Below are positions 19,493 to 29,400 of a stretch of 64,000 bases of DNA, piece after piece. The stretch is from Carya illinoinensis. Its lineage: Eukaryota; Streptophyta; Magnoliopsida; Fagales; Juglandaceae. The position numbers and the translations under genes were made by a program. The notes under the pieces were generated by a model. That model ran no database searches and had not been told where the DNA came from. It was given only the letters and a program-made list of their open reading frames with translations. Every line of letters begins with the position of its first letter. Position 1 is the stretch's first letter. The stretch is taken from the NCBI RefSeq assembly GCF_018687715.1, contig NC_056766.1, positions 14,084,001 to 14,148,000 of the forward strand. The letters run 5' to 3'.

Positions 19493-21544
19493 TGTGATGA
19501 CCTGTTTTTACGTATATTTTCACTGAAGGAGTGTTTTTAATTTAATTAATAGAGTAGTTCTTTTATTTTAAATTATTTTATTTTAAATTGGTTTTTATTT
19601 TATTTGATGTGGTGTTTAATTTATTTTAGTCATTTTATGTTTTTGAAATCGTTTTCGATGGATTAGTTTTTCGATTCCAGAGTGAGGACTGGACCTCATT
19701 TCTTTTCCCTCATCTTTTCTTTTTCCCTTTTTTCTTTTTCTGTTTTCCTTTTCTTTCCTTTTCTTTCTTTTTTCTTCTTCTTTTTCTTTCTTCTTCCTCT
19801 CTCTCTCCCCGCGCGCAACAGCCCCCTTTCTTCCCTTCCCGTCGCTGACCCATTGACCCACCCAGACCGCCGTTGTCCGGCCAGCGTGGCCAACACCACC
19901 CCCACCAAAATCTTCCCCTCCGGCTGGTGGTCACTCCCACCAAATATCACCACCATCCGAGCCGCCAATCACCACCTAGAGCCCTTTCTTTCCGCACGGA
20001 TTTTGTAGATTCCGGTGCCGTCGCTCCACCTCTAGCCACCATCTCTTCACAGCTTCTTTCCCTACCTCTTGCCGACCTAACCCATCCATTTCCGACCTCG
20101 ATCCGTTGCCAGAGCAGCTCCCACGAGCTCAACTCCGTTCAGCCCTTTTAAGCTCTTCCACCGCTGTTTCCACCGTCACCCACGACCAAAGCTCACTTCC
20201 TTTAGTTTCATAAACATCTCAAGACCATTCCCTATCAATTTCGTGTTTTGGTTTGTCCCCGTTCGAAAGTGGGTAATTTATTACCCATGGCCACAGTGTA
20301 AAATACACTGTTACATTGCTTTTTCTCCGCTGTTTGCAACGCCGCGAGCTTTCGAAAAATACCGTATAGCGCTGTAAGTATTTTCCAAGCTCTACTTTTA
20401 GATTTAAATATATTTTGCTCTTACAATAAATTATCTGATTGGTTGGTTGATTCCGAACTGAGTCCGAGGAGTTCGGGGGTCGGATGGATTGAGGACAGAG
20501 TTGCTTGGTTTATTGATTTGCGTTTGGTTGGTTGTTTTGTGCCTTGAGGTTGCATTTACATGGTGCATGCACGTGCATTTTATTTAAATTGAGAAAATCA
20601 TGTTTTGTTCGCGTAAATGGATTTTCGGGTGCTCTAAGCCGGGATGGGGTCTTATCTAGGTGGAGCTCCTCTGGTTACTCGGGAGTGGATAATACTGAGT
20701 GACATCCCCTCCAGCGACAACCGAATTGCACGATACGGTAACATTATCGTGTCGACTTCGTGGTCCCTAGAGTGGCGGGGACTAGAGGGTGGCCTGGTCT
20801 AGGGACGCGCTAAGCGCGAGTACTGGGCATCGCTCGTTTAGGTGTCACACGAGTAGACGTTACTTGCGGTGTGGCACAGAGCCAGAGTGTGTGGATGATC
20901 CCTAGGGGAGATCATGGTGCATGCATAATTGGATCGGTTTTTATGGTTTTGGTTACGAGCCATTTTTTGGGAAAATTACAAGTTTTGGTTTGAGGCTATG
21001 TGATCCATTTTTTGGAAAAATTGTGATTTATTGATTTGGGCCATTATCTGGGATAATGGTGAGGAATGGTTTTACTGGTAATGTTTTTGGGCCAAATGAG
21101 TTTTTGGCGTACATTGGCTTTTCTTTCATGCATGTTGTTGAGTTTTAATATGCTTTTATCTAGTGGTGTTTGGATCTTACTTACCTGCAGCACCATTTTT
21201 GGTACCGTAGATTTTGATGCAGAGATCGAGGAAGAGGAGGTGGCTGAGCCCGAGGATGCGGCTCCGCCGGAGTTCTGAGTTGGAGTTATGCTTTATAGTT
21301 GGCTTTGAAACTATATTTGTAGTTTGTAATATTTTAATATGTATGTTTTGAACAGCTTTATATTAAACTAAGAAAAATTCCGGTACTTAGTTATATGACC
21401 TTGCTATCCACTGCGTATTTCTTTTTGCACATTTGTTGCTTATACATGCCCTTGGCACTCGTCGTTAGGGTGGTGACCCATGTTGTGATCATCCGGACGT
21501 CTCGATTTCCCTATGTCCGTACATGGGGATTTGGGGGCGTCACA
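19493..21544 (+). repeat. 3' LTR of element 2 (2052 bp)
   Basis: It runs TGTGATGACC...GGGGGCGTCACA. The order matches the element 1 LTR: AT-rich start, T/C tract (about 19700-19810), C-rich block, hairpin near 20271, and GAGCCATTTT hairpins near 20960-21060 of which two are decayed. It has no 66-bp repeat. In its place (about 20640-20880) is a CGCGAGTACTGGGCATCGC-type segment shared with the 5' LTR (13560-13860). Confidence 0.9.
21066..21278 (+). other. LTR-borne small reading frame with acidic tail (element 2)
   Basis: A 70-codon frame, the counterpart of 2408-2629 and 8662-8907. The hydrophobic core is conserved (GVWILLTCSTIFGTVDF). The acidic tail is shortened (DAEIEEEEVAEPEDAAPPEF) but still in frame. 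Coding is unproven. Confidence 0.3.
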
Positions 21545-22120
21545 TAAAACCACAAACTGATGTAACTTGATGTGATATGTTAGACTATAAAATTACTTTT
21601 GTTGTAAACTAAATCTAACGTATCATTTGAAACTATATTAATATGCAGTATATTTACTTTTGTTTTGTGACTGTAACACTTCTCATGTTCTATATATATT
21701 GTTTATTACTTATATCCCTTCCTGTGTTAACGATAATTTGTCTTATTTTCTTACTCCTTGTAACTCTCATAGGTGGCTTGGTGTGGTCCAAAAACCATGG
21801 GGATACATGGTTTATAATTTCCATTTCTCACAATCCTTGGGTAAATATGGATTAATCGAAGTCAATCCTAACCATGAGGTTTTCCATGTTTTGTGTGCTT
21901 AGCTCTTTTTTTTTTTTTTTTTTTAATTGGTTTTTCATTGTGGGGGCCTCGGCTACTCCAGGTGGGGTATACGGCCCTAACATTGTCCCATACCCTAACA
22001 TTGTCCCATACCGACTATATATATCTATACGGCCCTGCCAACAGTGAAAGAAAGAAAACGGCTTTATATACGGTTTCACGTACTATATGTTTGCCCATCT
22101 GCAGCGAGGCACTAATGAAC
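21545..22120. other. Short unique spacer between element 2 and the satellite array
   Basis: AT-rich sequence with a T run at about 21907-21924 and a perfect tandem 18-bp duplication (CCTAACATTGTCCCATAC twice, about 21975-22010). 'tatacggccct' occurs on both sides of it (about 21968 and 22027). The segment 21560-21610 vaguely resembles the end of a small non-autonomous DNA transposon, but I could not find its partner terminus. An exon-like stretch is listed separately. Confidence 0.5.
21773..21902 (+). other. Exon-like open stretch, unrecognised
   Basis: After a T-rich stretch ending TCTCATAG, a 43-codon frame begins in the sense WLGVVQKPWGYMVYNF. It continues with KYGLIEVNPNH and ends at TAG (21900-21902). 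The residue mix (Trp, Gly, Pro, Tyr, His) is unlike the surrounding AT-rich translation and looks like a terminal exon. I do not recognise the family. It may be a relic of a host gene displaced by the repeats. Confidence 0.3.
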
Positions 22121-23040
22121 GCGTCAGTGGCTCTCGTTCTTGCTTGAGAGAGAACGTCAACGTGCGTCTCACGGTGCAAAGAAATCTTTCCGATCTCGAC
22201 GCTGGTAGAAGGTCAACAAGCAGGGCTGCACTTCTCGACCGTGGAAGAAGGTCAGCGCTTTTTTAAGAAAAGCTTCCGCGTCTTTCTAAATTATTTTTCT
22301 CATTGATCTTGAAGGTATTTCCGCAAGGTTTAATGAACAGGAACATATCTTTTTTGATGGTATTTTGTGTTTGTGATGTTCTGTAAAAATGTGATTAATC
22401 TGAAGACTTCTGTAGAGATTGCCGCCGTTGTTCTAAGAAAAGATTAGCTATGAAAACCTTTTTATGATAACGCGTCAGTGCGCCACTAATTATCGCCAAT
22501 ATTCCAACACAAGACTGTCAGATCTGGTTCTCGTTCTCGCTTAAGAGAGAACGTCAACGTGCTTCTCACGGTGCAAAGAAATCTCTGTTCTCGACGCTGG
22601 TAGAAGGTCAACAAGCAGGGCTGCACATCTCGACCGCGGAAGAAGGTCAGCACTTTTTAAGAAAAGCTTCCGCATCTTTCTAAACTATTTTTCTCATTCC
22701 TGAAGGTATTTCCGCTAAGTTTAATGAAAAAGAACATATCTTTTTTATGATATTTGGTGTTTGTAAATTTTTGTAAAAATGTGATTGCTCCAGCGACTTC
22801 TGTGGAGATTGCCGCCGTTGTTCCAAGAAAAGACTAACATCTCCCACTTCCGGAACTGATAAGCATTTTGAGCAAAAATTCTTGAGCGAAAATGCAAGCT
22901 GTATGCACTCTTGCTTTCTCTTTATTTGGGTCTTATTTTATTTAAAAAATTATGTGGTCTTGTATAGGGTTCAAAAGGAGATTTACTGCTTATAGGTCCA
23001 TCATTTTGAATGCCCAAGAACCCATAATGGATCCGATTAG
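22121..23040 (+). repeat. Divergent left-border units of the array
   Basis: Two shortened units with ~398-bp spacing (GAGAGAACGTCAACGTG at about 22148 and 22545) align to only part of the monomer, the GTCAACGAGCATCTCACGG / CGACGGTGGAAGAAGG part and the AAGAACCAATC-type part. From about 22735 the sequence joins the full monomer. Each short unit contains an internal duplication (TAGAAGGTCAACAAGCAGGG and GGAAGAAGGTCAGC). High divergence at the border and homogeneity inside is typical of satellite arrays evolving by unequal exchange. Confidence 0.8.
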
Positions 23041-23696
23041 TCTTACAGAGCCACACAAAAATGTAGGCTAGATAATGCCTCAGTGTTATTCAGAAGAGGT
23101 TAAAACCAATTAATGTGGAAAATCGACAACGTTGTATCCATCAGTATTTATCATATTCACGATGGTACCCTTACAAATAACATATAGAGGTAACTCTGTC
23201 ACTTCAACTCAACCATTCTAATATACAAACCAAGATCACTAATCTGACTTAAGCATCGGAGAACCATGGGGCACTGGGTGCCAGCGTTTTCTTTCTTGCA
23301 GATGTACGTGCAGTTGGTGGTCTGAAACAAGTCCGTAACAAAGGTGTTTTACAAGTTTAAAGAAAAAGAACCAATCTTTTTTATGATCTTTGGAGCTTGA
23401 GATGTTTTCTGGCCTCACGTGACTACTCCGGTGAGTTCTGTAGTTATTGATACCAAAGTTGCAAGAAAAATATACTATAGCCCTACCCACTTGCAGAACT
23501 TGATAAGCTTCTTGAGCTAAAAAGTGAGTTGTATGCACTGTCGCTTTCTCTTTATTTTTATCATAATTTATTAACATAATTATGCGGACTTGCGTTGGGT
23601 TCCAAAGGTCAATAAATAATTCACGCTAACCCCCCAATATTCCAGGCCGAGACTGGGTCAGATCTGACTCTTGGGTTAGGTCTCGCATCAGAGAAG

Positions 23697-23873
23697 ATGT
23701 CAACGAGCATCTCATGGAAACTCTCCGTTCTCGACGGTGGAAGAAGGCTATGGGATATAGGTACACTTTTAGGAACCCAACGGTTTGTTTATGTTTTTTG
23801 TTGGAAGATAACGTTTCAACGCTTCTCTTTCATAAGCTTCTTCTATTTTGCAACTTGTTGTTCTCATTCTTGA
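23697..23873 (+). other. 58-codon reading frame in the satellite monomer (representative copy)
   Basis: ATG at 23697, TGA at 23871. The typical start is MSTSISRKLSVLDGGRR (Trp for Arg at residue 7 in this copy). A middle WDI.TLLGTQRF and a hydrophobic, Phe-rich end FFYFATCCSHS follow. The frame is also open about 28 codons upstream of the ATG. Reading each copy by eye, most core copies keep start, frame and stop. Exceptions include 24605 (ATG to CTG), about 50126 (stop at codon 2), about 52880 (1-bp deletion), about 54749 (1-bp insertion) and most copies right of 57.4 kb (early TAG or TAA). No family recognised. Homogenisation alone could preserve it. Confidence 0.35.
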
Positions 23874-24084
23874 TGTTCACAGTTCGAAAACATATTTAGT
23901 ACTTATAGGTCCATCGTAATGAATGCCCAAGAACCCATAATGGATCTTATTAGTCTTATAGACCCACAAAATAATGTAGGCTAGATTGTGCCTCTGTGTT
24001 ATTTGGAAGAGGTTAACTATAATTAAAGTGGAAAATCGTGAACGTTATATCCATCAGCATTTATTATCTTCACAACGGTACCCT

Positions 24085-24092
24085 TATAAATA
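24085..24092 (+). promoter_or_regulatory. TATA box-like element of the monomer (representative copy)
   Basis: TATAAATA lies in CCCTTATAAATAACACATGG and recurs in nearly every monomer. It sits about 70 bases upstream of the Tat-LTR-like stretch, the usual spacing between a TATA box and the transcribed part of an LTR. Confidence 0.5.
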
Positions 24093-24153
24093 ACACATGG
24101 AGGTAACTCTGTCATTTTAAGTCAGTCATTCTTATATATAAACTAAGATCATT

Positions 24154-24220
24154 CATCTGACTTAAACATCGGAGAGCCACCGGGCACTCGGCGCCAACGT
24201 TTTATTTCTTGCAGATGTCT
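24154..24220 (+). promoter_or_regulatory. Tat-LTR-like R/U5 stretch of the monomer (representative copy)
   Basis: ATCTGACTTAAACATCGGAG (GACTTAAGCATCGGAG in most copies), followed by GCCACCGGGCACTCGGCGCC and TTTTATTTCTTGCAG. From memory, many plant Tat-lineage LTRs end with TGACTT(A/G)AGC(A/G)TCGGAG followed by a GC-rich stretch and TTGCAGGT. The order TATA box, ~60-70 bases, this phrase is also LTR-like. Assignment by recall only. Confidence 0.45.
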
Positions 24221-24519
24221 GTGCGGTAGGTGGTGTGAAACAAGTGCGTAAAAATGGTGTGTTACGTCTAACGAAAAAGAACCAATCTTTTTTATGATCT
24301 TTGGAGCTTGAGATTATTTATGGCCTCACGTGATTGCTCCAGTGAGTTCTGTAGTTATTGATACCAAAGTTCTAAGAAATATATACTATAGCCCTACCCA
24401 CTTACGGAACTTGATAAGCTTCTTCAGCAAAAATGTGAGCTGTATGCACTCTCACTTTCTCTTTATTTTGATCTTATTTTATTAAAAAAAATATGTGGAC
24501 TTGTTGGCTTCCAACGGTC

Positions 24520-24525
24520 AATAAA
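24520..24525 (+). terminator. AATAAA poly(A)-signal-like motif of the monomer (representative copy)
   Basis: AATAAA in GGTCAATAAATAATTC occurs in nearly every monomer, about 435 bases downstream of the TATA box and shortly before the exon-like segment of the next monomer. A function is unproven, as AATAAA is common in AT-rich DNA. Confidence 0.3.
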
Positions 24526-26379
24526 TAATTCACGCTAACACCCCAATATTCCAGGCTGAGACTGGGTTAGATCTGACTCTTGGGTCAGGTCTCGCATCAG
24601 AGAAGCTGTCAACGAGCATCTCACGGAAACTCTCCATTCTCGACGGTGGAAGAATGCTATGGGATATAGCTACACTTTTAGGAACCCAACGGTTTGTTTA
24701 TGTTTTTCGTTGGACGATAACGTTTCAACTCTTCTCTTTCATAAGCTTCTTCTATTTTGCAACTTGTTGTTCTCATTCTTGATGTTCATGGTTCGAAATC
24801 ATATTTAGCACTTATAGGTCCATCGTAATGAATGCCCAAGAACCCATAATGGATCTTATTAGTCTTATAGAACCACAAAACAATGTAGGCTAGATTGTGC
24901 CTCTGTGTTATTTGCAAGAGGTTAACTGTAATTAAAGTGGAAAATCGTGAACGTTATATCCATCAGCATTTATTATCTTCACAACGGTACCCTTATAAAT
25001 AACACATGGAGGTGACTCTGTCATTTTAAGTCAGTCATTCTTATATATAAACTAAGATCATTGATCTGACTTAAGCATCGGAGAGCCACCGGGCACTCGG
25101 CGCCACCGTTTTATTTCTTGCAGATGTTTGTGCGGTAGGTGGTGTGAAACAAGTGCGTAACAATGGTGTGTTACAAGTCTAACGAAAAAGAACCAATCTT
25201 TTTTATGATCTTTGGAGCTTGAGATTCTTTATGGCCTCACGTGATTGCTCCAGTGAGTTCTGTAGTTATTGATACCAAAGTTCTAAGAAATATATACTAT
25301 AGCCCTACCCACTTACGGAACTTGATAAGCTTCTTCAGCAAAAATGTGAGCTGTATGCACTCTCACTTTCTCTTTATTTTGATCTTATTTTATTAAAAAA
25401 AATATGTGGACTTGCGTTGGCTCCAAAGGTCAATAAATAATTCACGCTAACCCCCCAATATTCCAGGCCGAGACTGGGTCAGATCTGACTCTTGGGTCAG
25501 GTCTCGCATCAGATAAGATGTCAACGAGCATCTCACGGAAACTCTCCGTTCTCGACGGTGGAAGAGGGGTATGGGATATAGTTACACTCTTAGGAACCCA
25601 ACGCTTTGTTTATGGTTTTTGTTGCATGATAACGTTTCAACTCTTCTCTTTGATAAGCTTCTTCTATTTTGCAACTTGTTGTTCTCATTCTTGATGTTCA
25701 TGGTTCAGAAAGATATTTAGTACTTATAGGTCCATCGTAATGAATGCCCAAGAACCCATAATGGATCTTATTAGTCTTATAGAGCCACAAAACAAGGTAG
25801 GCTAGATTGTATCACTGTGTTATTTGGAAGAGGTTAACTGTAATGAAAGTGGAAAATCGTGAACTTTATATCCATCAGCATTTATTATCTTCACAACGGT
25901 ACGCTTATAAATAGCACATGGAGGTAACTCTGTCATTTTAAGTCAGTCATTCTTATATATAAACTAAGATCATTGATCTGAATTAAGCATCGGAGAGCCA
26001 CCGGGCACTCGGCGCCACCGTTTTATTTCTTGCAGATGTCTGTGCGGTAGGTGGTGTGAAACAAGTGCGTAACAATGGTGTGTTACAAGTCTAACAAAAA
26101 AGAACCAATCTTTTTTTTGATCTGTGGAGCTTGAGATTCTTTATGGCCTCACGTGATTGCTCCAGTGAGTTCTGTACTTATTGATACCAAAGTTCTAAGA
26201 AATATATACTATAGCCCTACCCACTTACGGAACTTGATAAGCTTCTTCAGCAAAAATGTGAGCTATATGCACTCTCACTTTCTCTTTATTTTGATCTTAT
26301 TTTATTAAAAAAAATATGTGGACTTGCGTTGGCTTCCAAAGGTCAATAAATAATTCACGCTAACCCCCCAATATTCCAG

Positions 26380-26481
26380 GCCGAGACTGGGTCAGATCTG
26401 ACTCTTGGGTCAGGTCTCGCATCAGATAAGATGTCAACGAGCATCTCACGGAAACTCTCCGTTCTCGACGGTGGAAGAAGG
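26380..26481 (+). other. Exon-like 102-base segment in the monomer (representative type B copy)
   Basis: Preceded by GCTAACCCCCCAATATTCCAG, which has a plant branch-point-like CTAAC about 20 bases before the AG. Followed by GAAGG/GTATGG, a good 5' splice site. It is open in the frame that includes the 58-codon frame. In type A monomers the donor reads GGCTATGG, so the GT is lost. It may be coincidence or a relic of a spliced transcript. Confidence 0.3.
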
Positions 26482-29400
26482 GTATGGGATATAGTTACAC
26501 TCTCAGGAACCCAACGCTTTGTTTATGGTTTTTGTTGGATGATAACGTTTCAACTCTTCTCTTTGATAAGCTTCTTCTATTTTGCAACTTGTTGTTCTCA
26601 TTCTTGATGTTCATTGTTCGGAAAGATATTTACTACTTATAGGTCCATCGTAATGAATGGCCAAGAACCCATAATGGATCTTATTAGTCTTATAGAGCCA
26701 CAAAACAATGTAGGCTAGATAATGCCTCTGTGCTGTTTGGAAGAGGTTAACTGTAATTAAAGTGGAAAATCGTGAACGTTATATCCATCATCATTTATTA
26801 TCTTCAGAACGGTACCCTTATAAATAACATATGGAAGTAACTCTGTCATTTTAAGTCAGTCATTCTTATATATAAACTAAGATCATTGATCTGACTTAAG
26901 CATCGGAGAGCCACCGGGCACTCGGCGCCACCGTTTTATTTCTTGCAGATGTCTGTGCGGTAGGTGGTGTGAAACGAGTGCGTAACAATGGTGTGTTACA
27001 AGTCTAATGAAAAAGAACCAATCTATTTTATGATCGCTGGAGCTTGAGATGATTTATGGCCTCACGTGATTGCTGCTGTGAGTTCTGTCGTTATTGATAC
27101 CAAAGTTGCAAGAAAAATAAACTATATGCTACCCACTTGTGGAACTTGACCAGCTTCTTGAGCGAAAATGTGAGCGGTATGCACTCTCGCTTTCTCTTTA
27201 TTTTGATCTTATTTTATTAAAAAAATTATGTGGACTTGCATTGGGTTCCAAAGGTCAATAAATAATTCACGCTAAGCCCCCAATATTCCAAGCCGAGACT
27301 GGGTCAGATCTGACTCTTGGGTCAGGTCTCGCATCAGATAAGATGTCAACGAGCGTCTCATGGAAACTCTCCGTTCTCAACGGTGGAAGAAGGCTATGGG
27401 ATATAGGTACACTTTTAGGAACCCAACGGTTTGTTTATGTTTTTTGTTGGAAGATAACGTTTCAACTCTTCTCTTTCATAAGCTTCTTCTATTTTGCAAC
27501 TTGTTGTTCTCATTCTTGATGTTCATGGTTCGAAAACATATTTAGTACTTATAGGTCCATCGTAATGAATGCCCAAGAGCCCATAATGGATCTTATTAGT
27601 CTTATAGAGCCACAAAATAATGTAGGCTAGATTGTGCCTCTGTGTTATTTGGAAGAGGTTAACTATAATTAAAGTGGAAAATCGTGAACGTTATATCCAT
27701 CAGCATTTGTTATCTTCACAACGGTACCCTTATAAATAACACATGGAGGTAACTCTGTCATTTTAAGTCAGTCATTCTTATATATAAACTAAGATCATTG
27801 ATCTGACTTAAACATCGGAGAGCCACCGGGCACTCGGCGCCACCGTTTTATTTCTTGCAGATGTCTATGCGGTAGGTGGTGTGAAACAAGTGCGTAAAAA
27901 TGGTGTGTTACGTCTAACGAAAAAGAACCAATCTTTTTTATGATCTTTGGAGCTTGAGATTCTTTATGGCCTCACGTGATTGCTCCAGTGAGTTCTGTAG
28001 TTATTGATACCAAAGCTCTAAGAAATATATACTATAGCCCTACCCACTTACGGAACTTGATAAGCTTCTTCAGCAAAAATGTGAGCTGTATGCACTCTCA
28101 CTTTCTCTTTATTTTGATCTTATTTTATTAAAAAAAATATGTGGACTTGCGTTGGCTTCCAACGGTCAATAAATAATTCACGCTAACCCCGCAATATTCC
28201 AGGCTGAGACTGGGTTAGATCTGACTCTTGGGTCAGGTCTCGCATCAGAGAAGATGTCAACGAGCATCTCACGGAAACCCTCCGTTCTCGACGGTGGAAG
28301 AAGGCTATGGGATATAGGTACACTTTTAGGAACCCAACGGTTTGTTTATGTTTTTTGTTGGAAGATAACGTTTCAACTCTTCTCTTTCATAAGCTTCTTC
28401 TATTTTGCAACTTGTTGTTCTCATTCTTGATGTTCATGGTTCGAAAACATATTTAGTACTTATAGGTCCATCGTAATGAATGCCCAAGAGCCCATAATGG
28501 ATCTTATTAGTCTTATAGAGCCACAAAATAATGTAGGCTAGATTGTGCCTCTGTGTTATTTGGAAGAGGTTAACTATAATTAAAGTGGAAAATCGTGAAC
28601 ATTATATCCATCAGCATTTATTATCTTCACAACGTTCCCGTTATAAATAACACATGGAGGTAACTCTGTCATTTTAAGTCAGTGATTCTTATATATAAAC
28701 TAAGATCATTGATCTGACTTAAACATCGGAGAGCCACCGGGCACTCGGCGCCACCGTTTTATTTCTTGCAGATGTTTGTGCGGTAGGTGGTGTGAAACAA
28801 GTGCGTAACAATGGTGTGTTACAAGTATAACGAAAAGGAACCAATCTTTTTTATGATCTTTGGAGCTTGAGATTCTTTATGGCCTCACGTGATTGCTCCA
28901 GTGAGTTCTGTAGTTATTGATACCAAAGTTATAAGAAATATATACTATAGCCCTACCCACTTACGGAACTTGATAAGCTTCTTCAGCAAAAATGTGAGTT
29001 GTATGCACTCTCACTTTCTCTTTATTTTGATCTTATTTTATTACAATAAATATGTGGACTTGCGTTGGCTTCCAAAGGTCAATAAATATTTCACGCTAAC
29101 CCCCCAATATTCCAGGCCGACACTGGGTCAGATCTGACTCTTGGGTCAGGTCTCGCATCAGATAAGATGTCAACGAGCATCTCACGGAAACCCTCCGTTC
29201 TCGACGGTGGAAGAAGGGTATGGGATATAGTTACACTCTTAGGAACCCAACGCTTTGTTTATGGTTTTTGTTGGACGATAACGTTTCAACTCTTCTCTTT
29301 GATAAGCTTCTTCTATTTTGCAACTTGTTGTTCTCATTCTTGATGTTCATGGTTCGGAAAGATATTTAGTACTTATAGGTCCATCGTAATGAATGCCCAA

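Larger units (their letters stand above)
12940..21544 (+). mobile_element. Element 2: 5'-truncated Ty3/gypsy chromodomain retrotransposon (Tekay/Del-like)
   Basis: Layout: truncated 5' LTR, PBS, gag, protease, RT, RNase H, integrase with chromodomain, PPT and a complete 3' LTR. The domain order RT-RNase H-integrase marks Ty3/gypsy. The tail at ~19224-19379 (WKEQQLRSK, PLVKV, FSWERVADMREQY) is the chromodomain tail of chromoviruses. Stops and frameshifts break every coding part, so it is a dead copy. It shares LTR, PBS and gag with element 1. The first ~500 bases of the 5' LTR are missing, so no target-site duplication can be tested; the base pairs after the 3' LTR are TAAAA. Confidence 0.87.

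Noticed and set aside
28889..29137. Plus-strand frame with VSSVVIDTK..YYSPTHL (also 56211, 57101, 58785 and 60596)
   Set aside because: The open stretch recurs in many monomers and may be a second exon-like relic, but the ATG and the stop vary between copies and it runs into AT-rich sequence; too weak to call as a gene.
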